Assembly: GCF_016862975.1 (NCBI RefSeq)
Contig: NZ_BONZ01000013.1
Span: forward strand, 124,001-188,000
Length of the DNA: 64,000 nucleotides
Direction of reading: 5' to 3'
Source: Rugosimonospora africana
GTDB taxonomy: Bacteria > Actinomycetota > Actinomycetes > Mycobacteriales > Micromonosporaceae
This document shows, piece after piece, positions 32,581-41,744 of the stretch (within the stretch, counting starts at the first letter, position 1; every line of letters starts with the position of its first letter). The position numbers were made by a program, and so were the translations under genes. The notes below the pieces were generated by a model. It was not told the origin of the DNA. It saw nothing but the letters and a program-made list of their open reading frames with translations, and searched no databases.

Positions 32581-33273
32581 TTACCGCCCGCTGCCCGTCT
32601 TGTCAGTGGCCGTCGATCCCGCGTACCACTTGTACGACTCGACCTGAGCCCGCTGTTCCGGAGTCGCCCAGGTCACCGGGTGCCGCGCGATCGAGTACAG
32701 CTTGCTGACCGTACTGGGCGCGATCCGCTCGCCGTACGCGCCGAGCAGGTAGTCCAGCTCCCGGTACGAGGTGACCACGCAGCCCTTCGGCAATCCGTGC
32801 ACGTCGATCACTCCGGTGCCGGACAGCGCCACCACCGGGGTCACCGGAACCATGCTGCCCGCCGTCCGGGACATCGCCTTGCCGGCCTGATCAGCGAGCT
32901 TGCGTGCCTCGGGGATGTAGGTCAGGCGCCGGCCGTCGATCTGGACGACGTCTCCGGCCAGCCGCACCCGGGTGCGGCCATGCTCTTTCACTGTGACCAA
33001 GAACACACCTCCCGGCCCAATGGTGAGGAAGGTGTTCTTCGCCGGCAGACCCAACTCGGCGATGTCGATCACCTTCCACTGCACGCCCAACCGCGACATC
33101 CTGGTCACCGCGCGCTCGCGAACCGCCTCGGCGCGCCGGGCGTCCCGCTCGTTACGACGGCGCCGCGCCCACTCCAACGGAGTCGGGCGCGGCGCTTGGA
33201 GCAGGGAGTTCTGGTTGTTGCGATCCGTCGGCATCAAGCCTGGTGGGCGGCCGGCGTCAAGAAATCCGGTCAT
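32581..33273 (-). CDS. NERD-like nuclease-related protein
   Basis: 230 residues from ATG 33273, with GGAGGT 5 nt upstream. A basic N-terminal helix (WARRRRNERDARRAEAVRER) precedes a domain (about 60-175) with FLTIGPGGVFLVTVKEHGR and VVALSGTGVIDVHGLP, the pattern of NERD/restriction-like folds, where acidic and Lys residues form the active site. The C-terminal tail is polar. Whether it cuts DNA is unknown; key catalytic residues are not fully evident. Confidence 0.6.
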   Translation of the reverse strand: MTGFLDAGRPPGLMPTDRNNQNSLLQAPRPTPLEWARRRRNERDARRAEAVRERAVTRMSRLGVQWKVIDIAELGLPAKNTFLTIGPGGVFLVTVKEHGRTRVRLAGDVVQIDGRRLTYIPEARKLADQAGKAMSRTAGSMVPVTPVVALSGTGVIDVHGLPKGCVVTSYRELDYLLGAYGERIAPSTVSKLYSIARHPVTWATPEQRAQVESYKWYAGSTATDKTGSGR

Positions 33274-33382
33274 CGGAAACCTCCGAGGGGGGTTCGATGC
33301 AGTTGTCCTTGTCACTACGTTACGTGCTCGATCGGGTACTCAAACAGTCTGAGTCCACGGAGTGAGCGAGAGTGAGCGGGGA

Positions 33383-33397
33383 TGAATCTGACATTCA
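33383..33397. promoter_or_regulatory. ARG-box-like inverted repeat upstream of arcA
   Basis: TGAAT (33383-33387) and ATTCA (33393-33397) spaced by 5 nt, extended by GGGG/CCCC arms. ArgR boxes have TGAAT and ATTCA arms with a 4-nt centre, so this is one base wider. It overlaps the expected -35 region for the arcA -10 at 33415. Confidence 0.45.
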
Positions 33398-33414
33398 CGT
33401 CCCCGCGCTGGTCC

Positions 33415-33420
33415 TAGGCT
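33415..33420 (+). promoter_or_regulatory. -10 box of arcA
   Basis: TAGGCT 6 nt before the GTG at 33427; leaderless transcript expected. Confidence 0.5.
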
Positions 33421-33426
33421 GTCGCC

Positions 33427-34626
33427 GTGGTCCACTATGCGGACAGCGAGGTCGGCCGGCTGCGTACCGTCGTGCTCCATCGTCCCGGCCGGGAGCTCCT
33501 ACGTCTCACCCCACGCAACAATGGCTCACTTCTGTTCGACGGTATCCCCTGGGTCGGCAGAGCGCAGGAGGAGCATGACATCTTCGCCGGGCTGCTGCGC
33601 GACCGAGGCGTCGAGGTGCTGTACCTCGCCGATCTGCTCACCGAGGCGCTCGCCGTACCGGAAGCCAGGCATGAGCTGTCCGCCGGTGTACTGGCGGACA
33701 TCCGCCTCGGCGAGACCCTGCGCCGCGAGGTCGGCGACTATCTCGGGTACCTCGACCCGGCCGGGCTGGCCCGCGTGCTGATCGGCGGGCTGGCGCACGA
33801 GGAACTGCGTACCGGCTCCGGCCTGGTGTACGCGATGCTCGACCCGCACGACTTCGTCATCGACCCGCTGCCGAACCTGCTGTTCACCCGGGACTCCTCG
33901 GTGTGGATCGGCGACCAGGCCGCGGTGACCAGCCTCGCCATGCCGGCCCGGCGCCGGGAGAGCACGCTGACCGGAGCGATCTACCGGTACCACCCGCGGT
34001 TCGCCGGTACCCGCCTGCTCTACAAGCCCGGCATGGAGCACCTGGAGGGCGGGGACGTGCTGCTCCTCGCCCCGGGCGTGATCGCGGTCGGGGTCGGTGA
34101 ACGGACCACCCCGGCGGGCGCCGAGCGCCTGGCCCGGCGGGTCTTCGCGGCCGGGCTGGCGCACACCGTCCTGGCCGTACCCGTGCACCAGCAGCGCGCC
34201 ACGATGCACCTGGACACGGTGTGCACCATGGTCGACGTCGACGCCGTGGTGATGTACCCGAACCTGGCCGAAGACCTGATCGCCTACCGGGTCACCGGTG
34301 GCGGCGACGACCCGCGCGTCCACGGCCCCCAGCCGTTCCTGGACGCCGCCGCCGAGGCGATGGGCATCGATCAGCTACGGGTCATCGACACCGGGCTCGA
34401 CCCGGTGACGGCCGAGCGCGAGCAGTGGGACGACGGCAACAACACGCTGGCCGTCGCCCCCCGAGTCTGTCTCGCGTACGCCCGGAACCGGGAGACGAAC
34501 GCGCAGCTCGAACGCGCCGGGATCGAGGTGATCCGGATCCCGGCCTCGGAGCTGGTCTCCGGCCGGGGCGGTCCGAGGTGCATGTCGTGCCCGGTGAGCC
34601 GGGACCCGGTGGGGGCGCCGGGCTGA
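33427..34626 (+). CDS. arcA: Arginine deiminase
   Basis: 399 residues from GTG 33427. Guanidino-group-modifying fold with [10 protein letters not shown] (about 145-154), [12 protein letters not shown] (about 202-213; Glu and Asp bind arginine), the catalytic His in [14 protein letters not shown] (about 260) and the nucleophile Cys in GGPRCMSCP near residue 388. It hydrolyses arginine to citrulline and ammonia. No ornithine carbamoyltransferase, carbamate kinase or antiporter gene is adjacent, so it is a solitary deiminase, perhaps for acid tolerance or nitrogen use. Confidence 0.95.
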   Translation: MVHYADSEVGRLRTVVLHRPGRELLRLTPRNNGSLLFDGIPWVGRAQEEHDIFAGLLRDRGVEVLYLADLLTEALAVPEARHELSAGVLADIRLGETLRREVGDYLGYLDPAGLARVLIGGLAHEELRTGSGLVYAMLDPHDFVIDPLPNLLFTRDSSVWIGDQAAVTSLAMPARRRESTLTGAIYRYHPRFAGTRLLYKPGMEHLEGGDVLLLAPGVIAVGVGERTTPAGAERLARRVFAAGLAHTVLAVPVHQQRATMHLDTVCTMVDVDAVVMYPNLAEDLIAYRVTGGGDDPRVHGPQPFLDAAAEAMGIDQLRVIDTGLDPVTAEREQWDDGNNTLAVAPRVCLAYARNRETNAQLERAGIEVIRIPASELVSGRGGPRCMSCPVSRDPVGAPG

Positions 34627-34641
34627 CCGACGCCGGATGGC

Positions 34642-35535
34642 TCAGCGCAGGGTGATCTGGCGGCCGAGCAACCCCTGACGGGCCCGGCGCTGCTCTCCGG
34701 TGAGCGGATCGGACGCGGCGACCGCCTCCGCGTACCGCTTCGTGAAGTCGGCCAGCGGTGCCTCCCACTCGCCGGCGTCCGGCTCCCGGGGCAGGTCCCA
34801 GACCGGTACCAGCAGGCCGTGCGCGCGGAACATGCCGGCGAACTTCGTACCGTCGCCGAGCAGCAGCAACCCCTCCGCCGACAGCCGCGCCAGGGCGTCC
34901 ATCGCGGAGTCCTCGTCCTCGGAGAGCACCCAGCGCACGTGAGACTTCTCCGGCACCCGGCACCAGTAGGCGGCGTGGGCGGCGGACATCCGTACGGTCG
35001 GGTAGATCGAGGCGTTGGCCCGGTCGAGCGAGGCGGCCACGTTAGGGTCCTCGTCCGCGCCCTCATCCAGCCAGTACCCGAAGCCGTCGTGCACGGTGAT
35101 GTCCAGCGGCCCGTCGTCGAGCACGTCCTGCAGGCGCGGCCCCTCGTCGGGCAGGGCCGGGATCGACACCTGCTCGCCCGGCTCGGTCTCCAGCGCGCGC
35201 AGCAGCGCCACCGACAGGTCCCGGGACACGTCGCCGGACTGCACGTGCCGCTGGAGCCCGATGAGGACCCGGCCGTCCGGCTTGGTCATGGCCGGCAGCG
35301 CCATCGGCAGCACCGTGGACAGCGTGACCGGACGGTCGCCGTACTGCTCCACGAGCGACGCGGACAGCTTCAGTGGCGCGGACGCGGCGGGGACCAGCTC
35401 GCGCAGCGCGATCCACTCCGGCTCATCGGCCAGGCCCTGGAACGGACGGGGGACGAAGACGTCACGCAGCTTCTGCCGCTTGGGCTCGCCAGTGCGCTGG
35501 GACGCGGTGCGGGAGGACTTCCGACGCTTGCTCAC
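34642..35535 (-). CDS. DUF5926 family protein
   Basis: 297 residues from GTG 35535. A basic N-terminus (MSKRRKSSRTASQRTGEPKR) leads to VFVPRPFQGLADEPEWIALR (about 27-46), the signature of actinobacterial DUF5926 proteins. No catalytic motif is obvious. It is convergent with arcA, 15 nt apart. TAAGCT, which begins with the stop codon of the next gene upstream, lies 8 nt before its start. Function unknown, but the family is well conserved among actinomycetes. Confidence 0.85.
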   Translation of the reverse strand: MSKRRKSSRTASQRTGEPKRQKLRDVFVPRPFQGLADEPEWIALRELVPAASAPLKLSASLVEQYGDRPVTLSTVLPMALPAMTKPDGRVLIGLQRHVQSGDVSRDLSVALLRALETEPGEQVSIPALPDEGPRLQDVLDDGPLDITVHDGFGYWLDEGADEDPNVAASLDRANASIYPTVRMSAAHAAYWCRVPEKSHVRWVLSEDEDSAMDALARLSAEGLLLLGDGTKFAGMFRAHGLLVPVWDLPREPDAGEWEAPLADFTKRYAEAVAASDPLTGEQRRARQGLLGRQITLR

Positions 35536-35543
35536 GGGCGTTC

Positions 35544-35549
35544 AGCTTA
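35544..35549 (-). promoter_or_regulatory. -10 box overlapping an upstream stop codon
   Basis: TAAGCT on the minus strand, 8 nt before the GTG at 35535. Its first three bases are the TAA stop of the ATPase-domain gene. Confidence 0.45.
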
Positions 35550-35993
35550 GACACCCGCGGACGGCTCCGGTGTGCGGTGCGGGAAACTGAGTTCGGCCCA
35601 GACGCTCTGGCCGAGCCCGTCGCGCTCGACACCCCACCGGTCGGCCAGGGCATCGACGATGGTCAGGCCCCGTCCGTCCACCGAATCCGGGCCGACGATC
35701 CGCTGGCGCGGCTCCTCGGTGGCGCCGCCGTCGGTCACCCGGACCTCCAGCAGCTGGTGGCTGACACCGGCCCGGATCCGCCAGGCCACCCGGATCACAT
35801 CGCCGGGCAGCGGGCGGGCGTGCCGGATCGCGTTGCCGACCAGTTCGGCGACCACGGCGACGGCGTCGGCCAGGAGCTCAGAGCTGATCGCGCCGGCGAG
35901 TTCGCCGGCGATCCGGTGCCGAGCCTGCCGCGCCCCCCGGGCATGGTGCGGCACGACGACGCACCATGCGCGCTCCGCTACCGCCGTCACCAC
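35547..35993 (-). CDS. HATPase_c serine-kinase-like regulatory protein
   Basis: 148 residues, only the ATP-binding half of a GHKL kinase: N box ELVGNAIRHA (about 49-58), VTDGG (about 86-90) and GRGLTIVDALADRWGV (about 107-122). This resembles anti-sigma factor kinases of the RsbW group common in actinomycetes. There is no phospho-acceptor domain. Its start overlaps the stop of the GAF-PAS kinase gene by 7 nt, so both are made together. The target anti-sigma antagonist or sigma factor is not in the window. Confidence 0.8.
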   Translation of the reverse strand: MVTAVAERAWCVVVPHHARGARQARHRIAGELAGAISSELLADAVAVVAELVGNAIRHARPLPGDVIRVAWRIRAGVSHQLLEVRVTDGGATEEPRQRIVGPDSVDGRGLTIVDALADRWGVERDGLGQSVWAELSFPHRTPEPSAGV

Positions 35994-37483
35994 GCTTTAG
36001 CCTCCCCCGGACCCTGATCCGCACGTGGTAGCCGTACTTCTGCGACCGTACCTCCCAGTTCGCGGGGACGTAAGGACACCCATCCGTTTTGTCGCTCGAC
36101 GAGCCGCCTGACGAGGTACAACCCGAGGCCCACGCCCCCGTACCGACGGTGATTACCCGACTCCGCCTGCCAGAATCTATCGAAGGCCCGCTCAACGTGT
36201 TCGGGGGACAGTCCGATGCCCCGGTCCGAGACCCGGAAGCCCACAGAGCGGGTTTCTGCCAGCGTGGACAGTTCGACCGGGCTGTCCGGGTCGGCGTACT
36301 TGACCGCGTTGGTGACCAGCTCGGACAGCACCGTCGCGACCGTGGCGCGCTCACCCAGCGCTTTCGGCAGGGCGTCCGGGATGTCGACCTGGACCGTTGT
36401 CCGAATCTCGACAGGCAGCTCGGCGACCGCGTCGCGGAGCGCTTCTCCGAGGTCGAACGGCAGGCCGGCGGCGGGACCGCCGAGCGCGGAGCCGTCCCCG
36501 ACCGCGGAGAGAAGCCGCTCCACCAGGCGGGCCAGCTCCCCGGAACGCTGGCCGAGCCGCTCCGCCGCGTCGCGTCGCGCCGCCTCGGGCAGGTCGTCCC
36601 AGTGGTCGGCCAGGGTGTCCGCGTACCCCTTGATCACCGTCACCGGCGTGCGCAGCTCGTGGCTGGTGACCGTGACGAACAGATCCCGGGCCTGCTCGCG
36701 GCGGTGAGCCTGAGTCACATCGCGCAGGGTGACCAGCCGGTCGCCGGTGCCCGGCAGGTCGGTGGCCAGGACCTGCAACCAGCGCCCGTCCGGCAGGCGC
36801 TGGTCGAGCACCTGCCCGTGGGTCGGCACTCGGACCGGCAGCGGGCGACCCAGGGCGGTGGCCGCCGGGCGGCCGGTCACTGTGGCCGCCGCGTCGTTCC
36901 AGGATCGGACGGTCCCGTCCGCGTTGACCACCGCGATCGCGTCGGCCGGCATGGCCGTCACCGGTTCGCCGCCGTAGACCGGCAGCCCCTGACCGTCCAG
37001 GTAGAGGTGCCCGAGCAGCGAGGCGGACAGCGCCATCGCGTTGCGCTGGACAGCGGTGGCCGGCCCCTCGCCGGAGAAGTAGGTGTGCAGCGTGCCGACC
37101 ACCCGGCGGCTCAATTCGATCTTCGCGGCCAGCATGTGGCGCACGCCGGCGTCCTTCATGTGCTCGGCCAGCTCGACGGGCATCTCGTCGAGGCCGACCT
37201 CGATGAGGCTGTCCGACGACATGAGCCGGACGATCATCGGATGCGCGGGGTCGACGTGACGGCCCAGCCCCCAGACCGACACACCGCTTCCGGCGATCAC
37301 CCGACCGCCGACGGAGCTGTATTCGGCGAAGCCGGCACCCTCGGCACCCGCGGCGGCCTGGGTGAACTCCACCATCCGCTGCACCGCCGTCAGGCCGGGC
37401 GTCCCCGCGTTGACCATGTCGGCGAGCGCGGTCAGCTCGGCGAAAAGCCCCTCCATGTCCGACGCCACGGTTGAAGTCTGCAC
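35987..37483 (-). CDS. GAF-PAS sensor histidine kinase
   Basis: 498 residues, soluble. A GAF-like region (about 20-165), a PAS domain (about 175-270; DAIAVVNADGTVRSW), HisKA with FVTVTSHELRTPVTV (His near 277) and the HATPase core with ELVTNAVKYAD (N box), FRVSDRGIGLS, ERAFDRFWQ and GVGLGLYLVRRLVE. It lacks membrane segments, so it senses an internal signal. No response regulator is adjacent; instead it is coupled to the RsbW-like protein. The start could be the ATG at residue 10 (MEGLF). Confidence 0.85.
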   Translation of the reverse strand: MQTSTVASDMEGLFAELTALADMVNAGTPGLTAVQRMVEFTQAAAGAEGAGFAEYSSVGGRVIAGSGVSVWGLGRHVDPAHPMIVRLMSSDSLIEVGLDEMPVELAEHMKDAGVRHMLAAKIELSRRVVGTLHTYFSGEGPATAVQRNAMALSASLLGHLYLDGQGLPVYGGEPVTAMPADAIAVVNADGTVRSWNDAAATVTGRPAATALGRPLPVRVPTHGQVLDQRLPDGRWLQVLATDLPGTGDRLVTLRDVTQAHRREQARDLFVTVTSHELRTPVTVIKGYADTLADHWDDLPEAARRDAAERLGQRSGELARLVERLLSAVGDGSALGGPAAGLPFDLGEALRDAVAELPVEIRTTVQVDIPDALPKALGERATVATVLSELVTNAVKYADPDSPVELSTLAETRSVGFRVSDRGIGLSPEHVERAFDRFWQAESGNHRRYGGVGLGLYLVRRLVERQNGWVSLRPRELGGTVAEVRLPRADQGPGEAKAW

Positions 37484-37551
37484 AATCGAACCGCCGAGGG
37501 GAACCCATCGGAGCCCCTCGAATGGGACTGGGGGCTACCGGGATTCCCTCG

Positions 37552-38361
37552 TCAGCGGCCCAGCCGGTCGAGTACGAACCTGGGTCGGTCGGAAATGATC
37601 CCGTCGGCGCCCAGCGCGAGCACCAGGTCCACGTCCGCGGCCGTGTTCACGGTCCACACGTACAGCCGGTTGCCCTGGTTGTGCAGCCGCTCGGCCAACC
37701 GGGGATGGTTGCGCAGCAGCCGGACCCCGGGGCCGGCGATCCCGATCCCGGACGGCAGCCGACCGTCCCGGAGCCAGGGCGGCAGCAACTCCATCAGCAG
37801 CACCGTGGGCAGCTCCGGCGCCAGTTGCCGGAGCCGGCGCAGCGCACCGGGCGAGAACGACATGACGGTCACCTGTACCGGTCCCGGCCCGGGACGCTCC
37901 AGCCCGTACCGGCGCAGTACGGCGACCAGCCGCTCCTCCACGGCGTGCCCGAACCGGGTCGGGTGTTTCGTCTCGATCAGCAGCCGGATCGGCCGGCCGG
38001 CGCCCAGCGCGGCATCGAGGAGCCGCTCCAGGGTCAGCACGCTGGCGTGCGCCTCACGCCCGCCGGGCCGGTCCAGGATCAGGTCGTCGGCGCTGTCCGG
38101 CCACTGCGGGTGCCACGACCCGAAGTCCAGCCGGTTCAACTCGGCCAGCGTGTGCGCGCTGACCACACCCCGGCCGTTGCTGGTGCGCTCCAGCCGGCGG
38201 TCGTGCAGGCAGACCAGGTGACCGTCCCTGGTCAGCCGGACGTCGCACTCCAGCCCGTCGGCGCCCTCGTCGACGGCCCGCAGGTAGGCGCCCAACGTGT
38301 GCTCGGGCAGGGCCTCGGACGAGCCCCGGTGCGCGAAGACCAAGCGGCCCTGTCCGTTCAC
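37552..38361 (-). CDS. Glycerophosphodiester phosphodiesterase
   Basis: 269 residues from GTG 38361. The TIM-barrel signature HRGSSEALPEHTLGAY (about 11-26) holds catalytic His and Glu; GLECDVRLTRDGHLVCLHD (about 35-53) holds the metal-binding Glu/Asp and second catalytic His. IETKHP and DGIISDRP complete the GDPD pattern. It hydrolyses glycerophosphodiesters to glycerol-3-phosphate and an alcohol. No signal peptide, so cytoplasmic. It starts 14 nt after the rhodanese stop and is likely co-transcribed. Confidence 0.9.
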   Translation of the reverse strand: MNGQGRLVFAHRGSSEALPEHTLGAYLRAVDEGADGLECDVRLTRDGHLVCLHDRRLERTSNGRGVVSAHTLAELNRLDFGSWHPQWPDSADDLILDRPGGREAHASVLTLERLLDAALGAGRPIRLLIETKHPTRFGHAVEERLVAVLRRYGLERPGPGPVQVTVMSFSPGALRRLRQLAPELPTVLLMELLPPWLRDGRLPSGIGIAGPGVRLLRNHPRLAERLHNQGNRLYVWTVNTAADVDLVLALGADGIISDRPRFVLDRLGR

Positions 38362-38375
38362 GGGAGGAAGCCGTT

Positions 38376-38702
38376 CTACAAGATGACCGGGTCGCCGCCG
38401 TCCTCGCTGACCAGCGGGCGCGACGCCGCGGCCCAACCGAACATGCCGTCGGTCAGGTTGCGGACGTTGTCGTACCCCTGCGCGAGAAGAAACCGCACCA
38501 CCTCGGCCGAACGGTGCCCGGAGCGGCAGACGATCACCACGTCGCCCTCCCTCGGTACCTCCGCCAGCCGCTCGGGTAGCTGCATCATCGGCAGGTGTAC
38601 CGCCTCCGGGGCATGCCCGGCGCGCCACTCGTCGTCCTCACGCACGTCGATGAGGTAGGCGTCGGCGGGAAGTTGCGTGCAACTCACGTCAGGGATGCGC
38701 AT
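38376..38702 (-). CDS. Single-domain rhodanese
   Basis: 108 residues. The rhodanese fold has DVREDDEWRAGHAPEAVHLP (about 19-38) and the active-site loop CRSGHRS near 58-64 with the persulfide-forming Cys. Small rhodaneses carry sulfane sulfur. The -10 box TAGGCT lies 6 nt before the ATG and its TAG is the stop codon of the upstream LCP gene, so it has its own promoter although only 9 bp separate the two genes. Confidence 0.9.
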   Translation of the reverse strand: MRIPDVSCTQLPADAYLIDVREDDEWRAGHAPEAVHLPMMQLPERLAEVPREGDVVIVCRSGHRSAEVVRFLLAQGYDNVRNLTDGMFGWAAASRPLVSEDGGDPVIL

Positions 38703-38708
38703 TTGGGC

Positions 38709-38714
38709 AGCCTA
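38709..38714 (-). promoter_or_regulatory. -10 box overlapping LCP stop codon
   Basis: TAGGCT on the minus strand, 6 nt before the rhodanese ATG at 38702; the TAG (38714-38712) is also the LCP stop. Confidence 0.5.
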
Positions 38715-40172
38715 AATCGCGTTCACCCAACTGGGGTTGGCCGCCACCCAATCTTCGAGTGTGTCTGAGGCAATCGCCTGGTAAAGCGAAGTGGCTTCGT
38801 CCTCGGCCACCACGTAGCTGACTCCGCCGATCATCTGCGGCTCGGAGGGCAGCTTGATGCCGACCAGCGAACCCGCGTTGATGCCCTTGAGCCCGAAGAC
38901 GAGGTTCGCCAGCGGTACCCCGTTGGTGTCGACGGTCAGCGCGCTGCCCACCGCCCGGATCAGCTGGTCCAGCTTGATCGGGTTGGTGGCGATGCCCTGG
39001 TCGATCGCCTCCTGGAAGATGGCCTTGAGGAACTGCTGCTGGTGGCGCTGCCGGTCGTAGTCGCCTTCGGGGAGCAGTTCGCGCTGGCGGACGTAGTCCA
39101 GCGCCTGCCAGGGGGCCATGTGCTGGCAGCCGACCTGGTACGTGACTTTGGTGTGGATGGACTTCGTCTTCTCGTCCACGCACAGGTTCACGCCGCCGAG
39201 CAGCTTGACGGCGTTCTGGAAGCCGTCGAAGTTGATGATCGCGGCACCGTCGAACTTGATGTTGATCAGCTGGTTGAGCGTCTTGGAAAGCAGCTGGAAG
39301 CCGCCGACGCCACCGCCGCCGTAGTTGAACGCCGCGTTGATCTTCTGGCGGCCACCCTCGAACCCGGTCGCCGGATCGGCGGGGATCCGCACCCGCAGGT
39401 CCCGGGGGATCGAGATGAGGTACGCCCGGTCGAGGCTCGCCGGGATGTGGACCAGGATGATCGTGTCCGACCGCTGGCCGTTGCTCGGATCGGTGTCCCG
39501 GGCGTCCGAACCGAGCAGCAGGAAGTTCAGCGGGCCGGTGACGGCCGGGCCGATGAACGGTGCCGTGAGCCCGCCGTCGTCGGTCGGCTGCACCCGGGCG
39601 CCAGGGTCGATGAGGATCGCCTTGTGTACCGACTTGTCGTACCTGCCGGCGAGGTAATGCAGTCCGGCCACGGTACCGGCGGACAGCAGCACGAGGACGG
39701 CCCCGACCGACACGAGAACCTTGGCCCACAGCGGCCTACGGCGGCGAACGGCGACCGGCGCGACCGGCGCGACGGGATCGGGACCGAGATCGGTGCCGGC
39801 GGAGGCCGGGCCGGCGGAGTCCGCGTCGTTGGAGTCCGCGTCGGCGGAGTCCGGATCGGCGGGATCCGGGGCCGCGGGATCGGGGGCGGTCTCGACGGCG
39901 GGATCCGGGGCGGTCGCCGGCTCGCCCACCGGGGCGGTATCGCTCGAGCTCCGCTGGGACGGGATGTGCGGGCCGCGGACGGAGTCGTCCTGCTTCAGGT
40001 CCAGCGCCGCGGCACCCGTGGCCTCACCGGCGGCGGCCGGCCTGGTCGCCTCGGCCGGGGCGGCGGGTGGCTGCTCGACCGGCGCCTGTGGCTCGATCGG
40101 CGGCGTTACGTCGGAACGACCGGTGGTGGACGTGGTTCCTCCAGGAGCGCCGCGGCCGAAAAGGTTCCTCAA
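38712..40172 (-). CDS. LCP family cell-wall polymer ligase
   Basis: 486 residues if the TTG at 40172 is used. A 150-residue cytoplasmic N-terminus rich in Pro/Ala/Asp contains a repeated DPADPDSADADS segment; one membrane helix (about 155-175) follows. The extracellular LytR-CpsA-Psr domain has SDTIILVHIPASLDRAYLIS, IPRDLRVRIP and FEGGRQKINAAF, with the Arg and Asp residues that bind the pyrophosphate head. LCP enzymes attach teichoic-acid-like polymers, arabinogalactan or capsule to peptidoglycan. First of three tandem LCP genes when read from 38712. Confidence 0.88.
   Translation of the reverse strand: MRNLFGRGAPGGTTSTTGRSDVTPPIEPQAPVEQPPAAPAEATRPAAAGEATGAAALDLKQDDSVRGPHIPSQRSSSDTAPVGEPATAPDPAVETAPDPAAPDPADPDSADADSNDADSAGPASAGTDLGPDPVAPVAPVAVRRRRPLWAKVLVSVGAVLVLLSAGTVAGLHYLAGRYDKSVHKAILIDPGARVQPTDDGGLTAPFIGPAVTGPLNFLLLGSDARDTDPSNGQRSDTIILVHIPASLDRAYLISIPRDLRVRIPADPATGFEGGRQKINAAFNYGGGGVGGFQLLSKTLNQLINIKFDGAAIINFDGFQNAVKLLGGVNLCVDEKTKSIHTKVTYQVGCQHMAPWQALDYVRQRELLPEGDYDRQRHQQQFLKAIFQEAIDQGIATNPIKLDQLIRAVGSALTVDTNGVPLANLVFGLKGINAGSLVGIKLPSEPQMIGGVSYVVAEDEATSLYQAIASDTLEDWVAANPSWVNAI
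39795..39925. repeat. Imperfect coding repeat, 15-bp type
   Basis: Short units of the GGAGTCCGCGTC and GGGATCCGGGGC type recur and encode Asp-Pro-Ala/Asp-Ser-Ala runs in the cytoplasmic tail of the LCP protein. Boundaries are approximate. Confidence 0.55.
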
Positions 40173-40306
40173 CTGTACGAACAGCCTTCACGAATCGCGA
40201 CCCCGTACGGCGGCGGATCAACTCCGTCAGCCGCACGTATCCGCGCACGGCTGTCCGGACGACCCACAGTCGTCCGGAAGATGCCGCATTCTTCGGAGGG
40301 AGCCGG

Positions 40307-41584
40307 TCAGCTCGCCGCGACCCAGTCCGGGTGGAGCTGGACGAAGCTGGATACCGAGTCGGTCACGACGGACTGGAGCAGCTGCATGCTGGTGTCGTCG
40401 AGTGTCTGGACACTCTGACCGTTGATCATCTGGGTGCTGAACTGACCGCCGTTGGTCTTGATGGTCAGCAGGTCGTTCGCGCCGATGTTCCGCATAGCGA
40501 AGATCCAGTCCTCGATCGACACACCGCCGGTGTCGACGGTCATCGCCTTGCCGACCGTGTCGAGAACCTTGGTCAGCTTGGCCGGGTTCGTCAGCGTGCC
40601 GCTGCTCAGGATCTCCTTGAAGACCGCCTTGATGAACTGCTGCTGGTGACGCTGGCGGCCGTAGTCGCCGTCCTGGTTCTCGAGCAGGTCGCGCTGGCGC
40701 ACGTAGTCCAGCGCCTGCCACGGAGACAGGTGATGGGTGCCCTTGGTGTACGTCTCCGGCGTCACGCCGGGGACCGCGCGGCCGACCGTGCCGTCGGAGT
40801 TGACGTGGAACGGCTCCTCTTCCTTGCCGCTCTTCGTGAAGCCGACGTGGATCGACCTTGTGGTCTCGTCGACGTACATCGTCACGCCGCCGAGGACCTG
40901 CACCACCTGCTGGAAGCCGGTGAAGTCGACGATCGCACCGGCGTCGAACTTGATGTCCGACATGCCGGGCAGTGTCTGGATCGTCTTCTCCAGGAGCTCG
41001 AAACCGTGCTGCCGGGCCGCGTTGCCGGTCAGGCCCCGGCCACCGAACGCGAACGCCGCGTTGATCTTGTCGTGACCGCCGTCGTACTTCTGTTTCCCGT
41101 TGTCGTACTCCGGGATCTCCACGTACGTGTCACGCGGGATCGAGATCATGTAGCCCTGATCGTGGCTGGCCGGAATGTGCAGGATGATGATCGAGTCCGA
41201 GCGGACCAGCTCGTTCGGGTCCTGATTCGGCCGGGAGTCGACACCGACCAGCAGGATGTTCTTCGGCCCGTTGACCGAGGCGTGAGACCGGTCGGCACCG
41301 GCCGAACCGAGCAGGTTCTGCTGGGTCACGCTCTTCGTCGCCGCGGCGAGCAGCGCCTTGGTGCCGAAGATGGCCACGCCGCTGGTCAGCATGAGCAGCG
41401 CCCCGAACACGACAAAGAGCTTCGCCCAGAGCGGGTCCCGACGCTTGCCGCCCTTCTTCGGGCGCCGGTTGCCGCCGCGCTGGCGGGGCGGTCCGCCGCC
41501 GCCCGGGCGGCCACCGGAACGCCGGCTACCGGACGACCGGTCATCGTCGGACGGGTCGAAGGCCGCGCTGGAGGCGTATTGCAC
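40307..41584 (-). CDS. LCP family cell-wall polymer ligase
   Basis: 425 residues from GTG 41584 with AGGAG 6 nt upstream; a longer frame from 41626 is less likely. A basic, Gly/Arg-rich cytoplasmic tail (about 1-55) and one membrane helix (about 58-80) precede the LCP domain: SDSIIILHIPASHDQGYM, IPRDTYVEIP and GHDKINAAFAFGG. Close paralogue of its neighbours; the three probably act on the same or related cell-wall glycopolymers. The gap to the next LCP gene (41745) is about 160 bp. Confidence 0.9.
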   Translation of the reverse strand: MQYASSAAFDPSDDDRSSGSRRSGGRPGGGGPPRQRGGNRRPKKGGKRRDPLWAKLFVVFGALLMLTSGVAIFGTKALLAAATKSVTQQNLLGSAGADRSHASVNGPKNILLVGVDSRPNQDPNELVRSDSIIILHIPASHDQGYMISIPRDTYVEIPEYDNGKQKYDGGHDKINAAFAFGGRGLTGNAARQHGFELLEKTIQTLPGMSDIKFDAGAIVDFTGFQQVVQVLGGVTMYVDETTRSIHVGFTKSGKEEEPFHVNSDGTVGRAVPGVTPETYTKGTHHLSPWQALDYVRQRDLLENQDGDYGRQRHQQQFIKAVFKEILSSGTLTNPAKLTKVLDTVGKAMTVDTGGVSIEDWIFAMRNIGANDLLTIKTNGGQFSTQMINGQSVQTLDDTSMQLLQSVVTDSVSSFVQLHPDWVAAS

Positions 41585-41744
41585 TACCGGCTCCTGTCGC
41601 GAGAAACATTCGAGAACAACATGCACTGTACGTATGGGTCACGACAGATGCGAGCCTGACTTAGGTGCAAGTTAGAGGGAAAGGTGCACTCGGGCACAAG
41701 CACGGCACACCTTTCCTGCATTACTACGGTTGGTTAACGATCGA

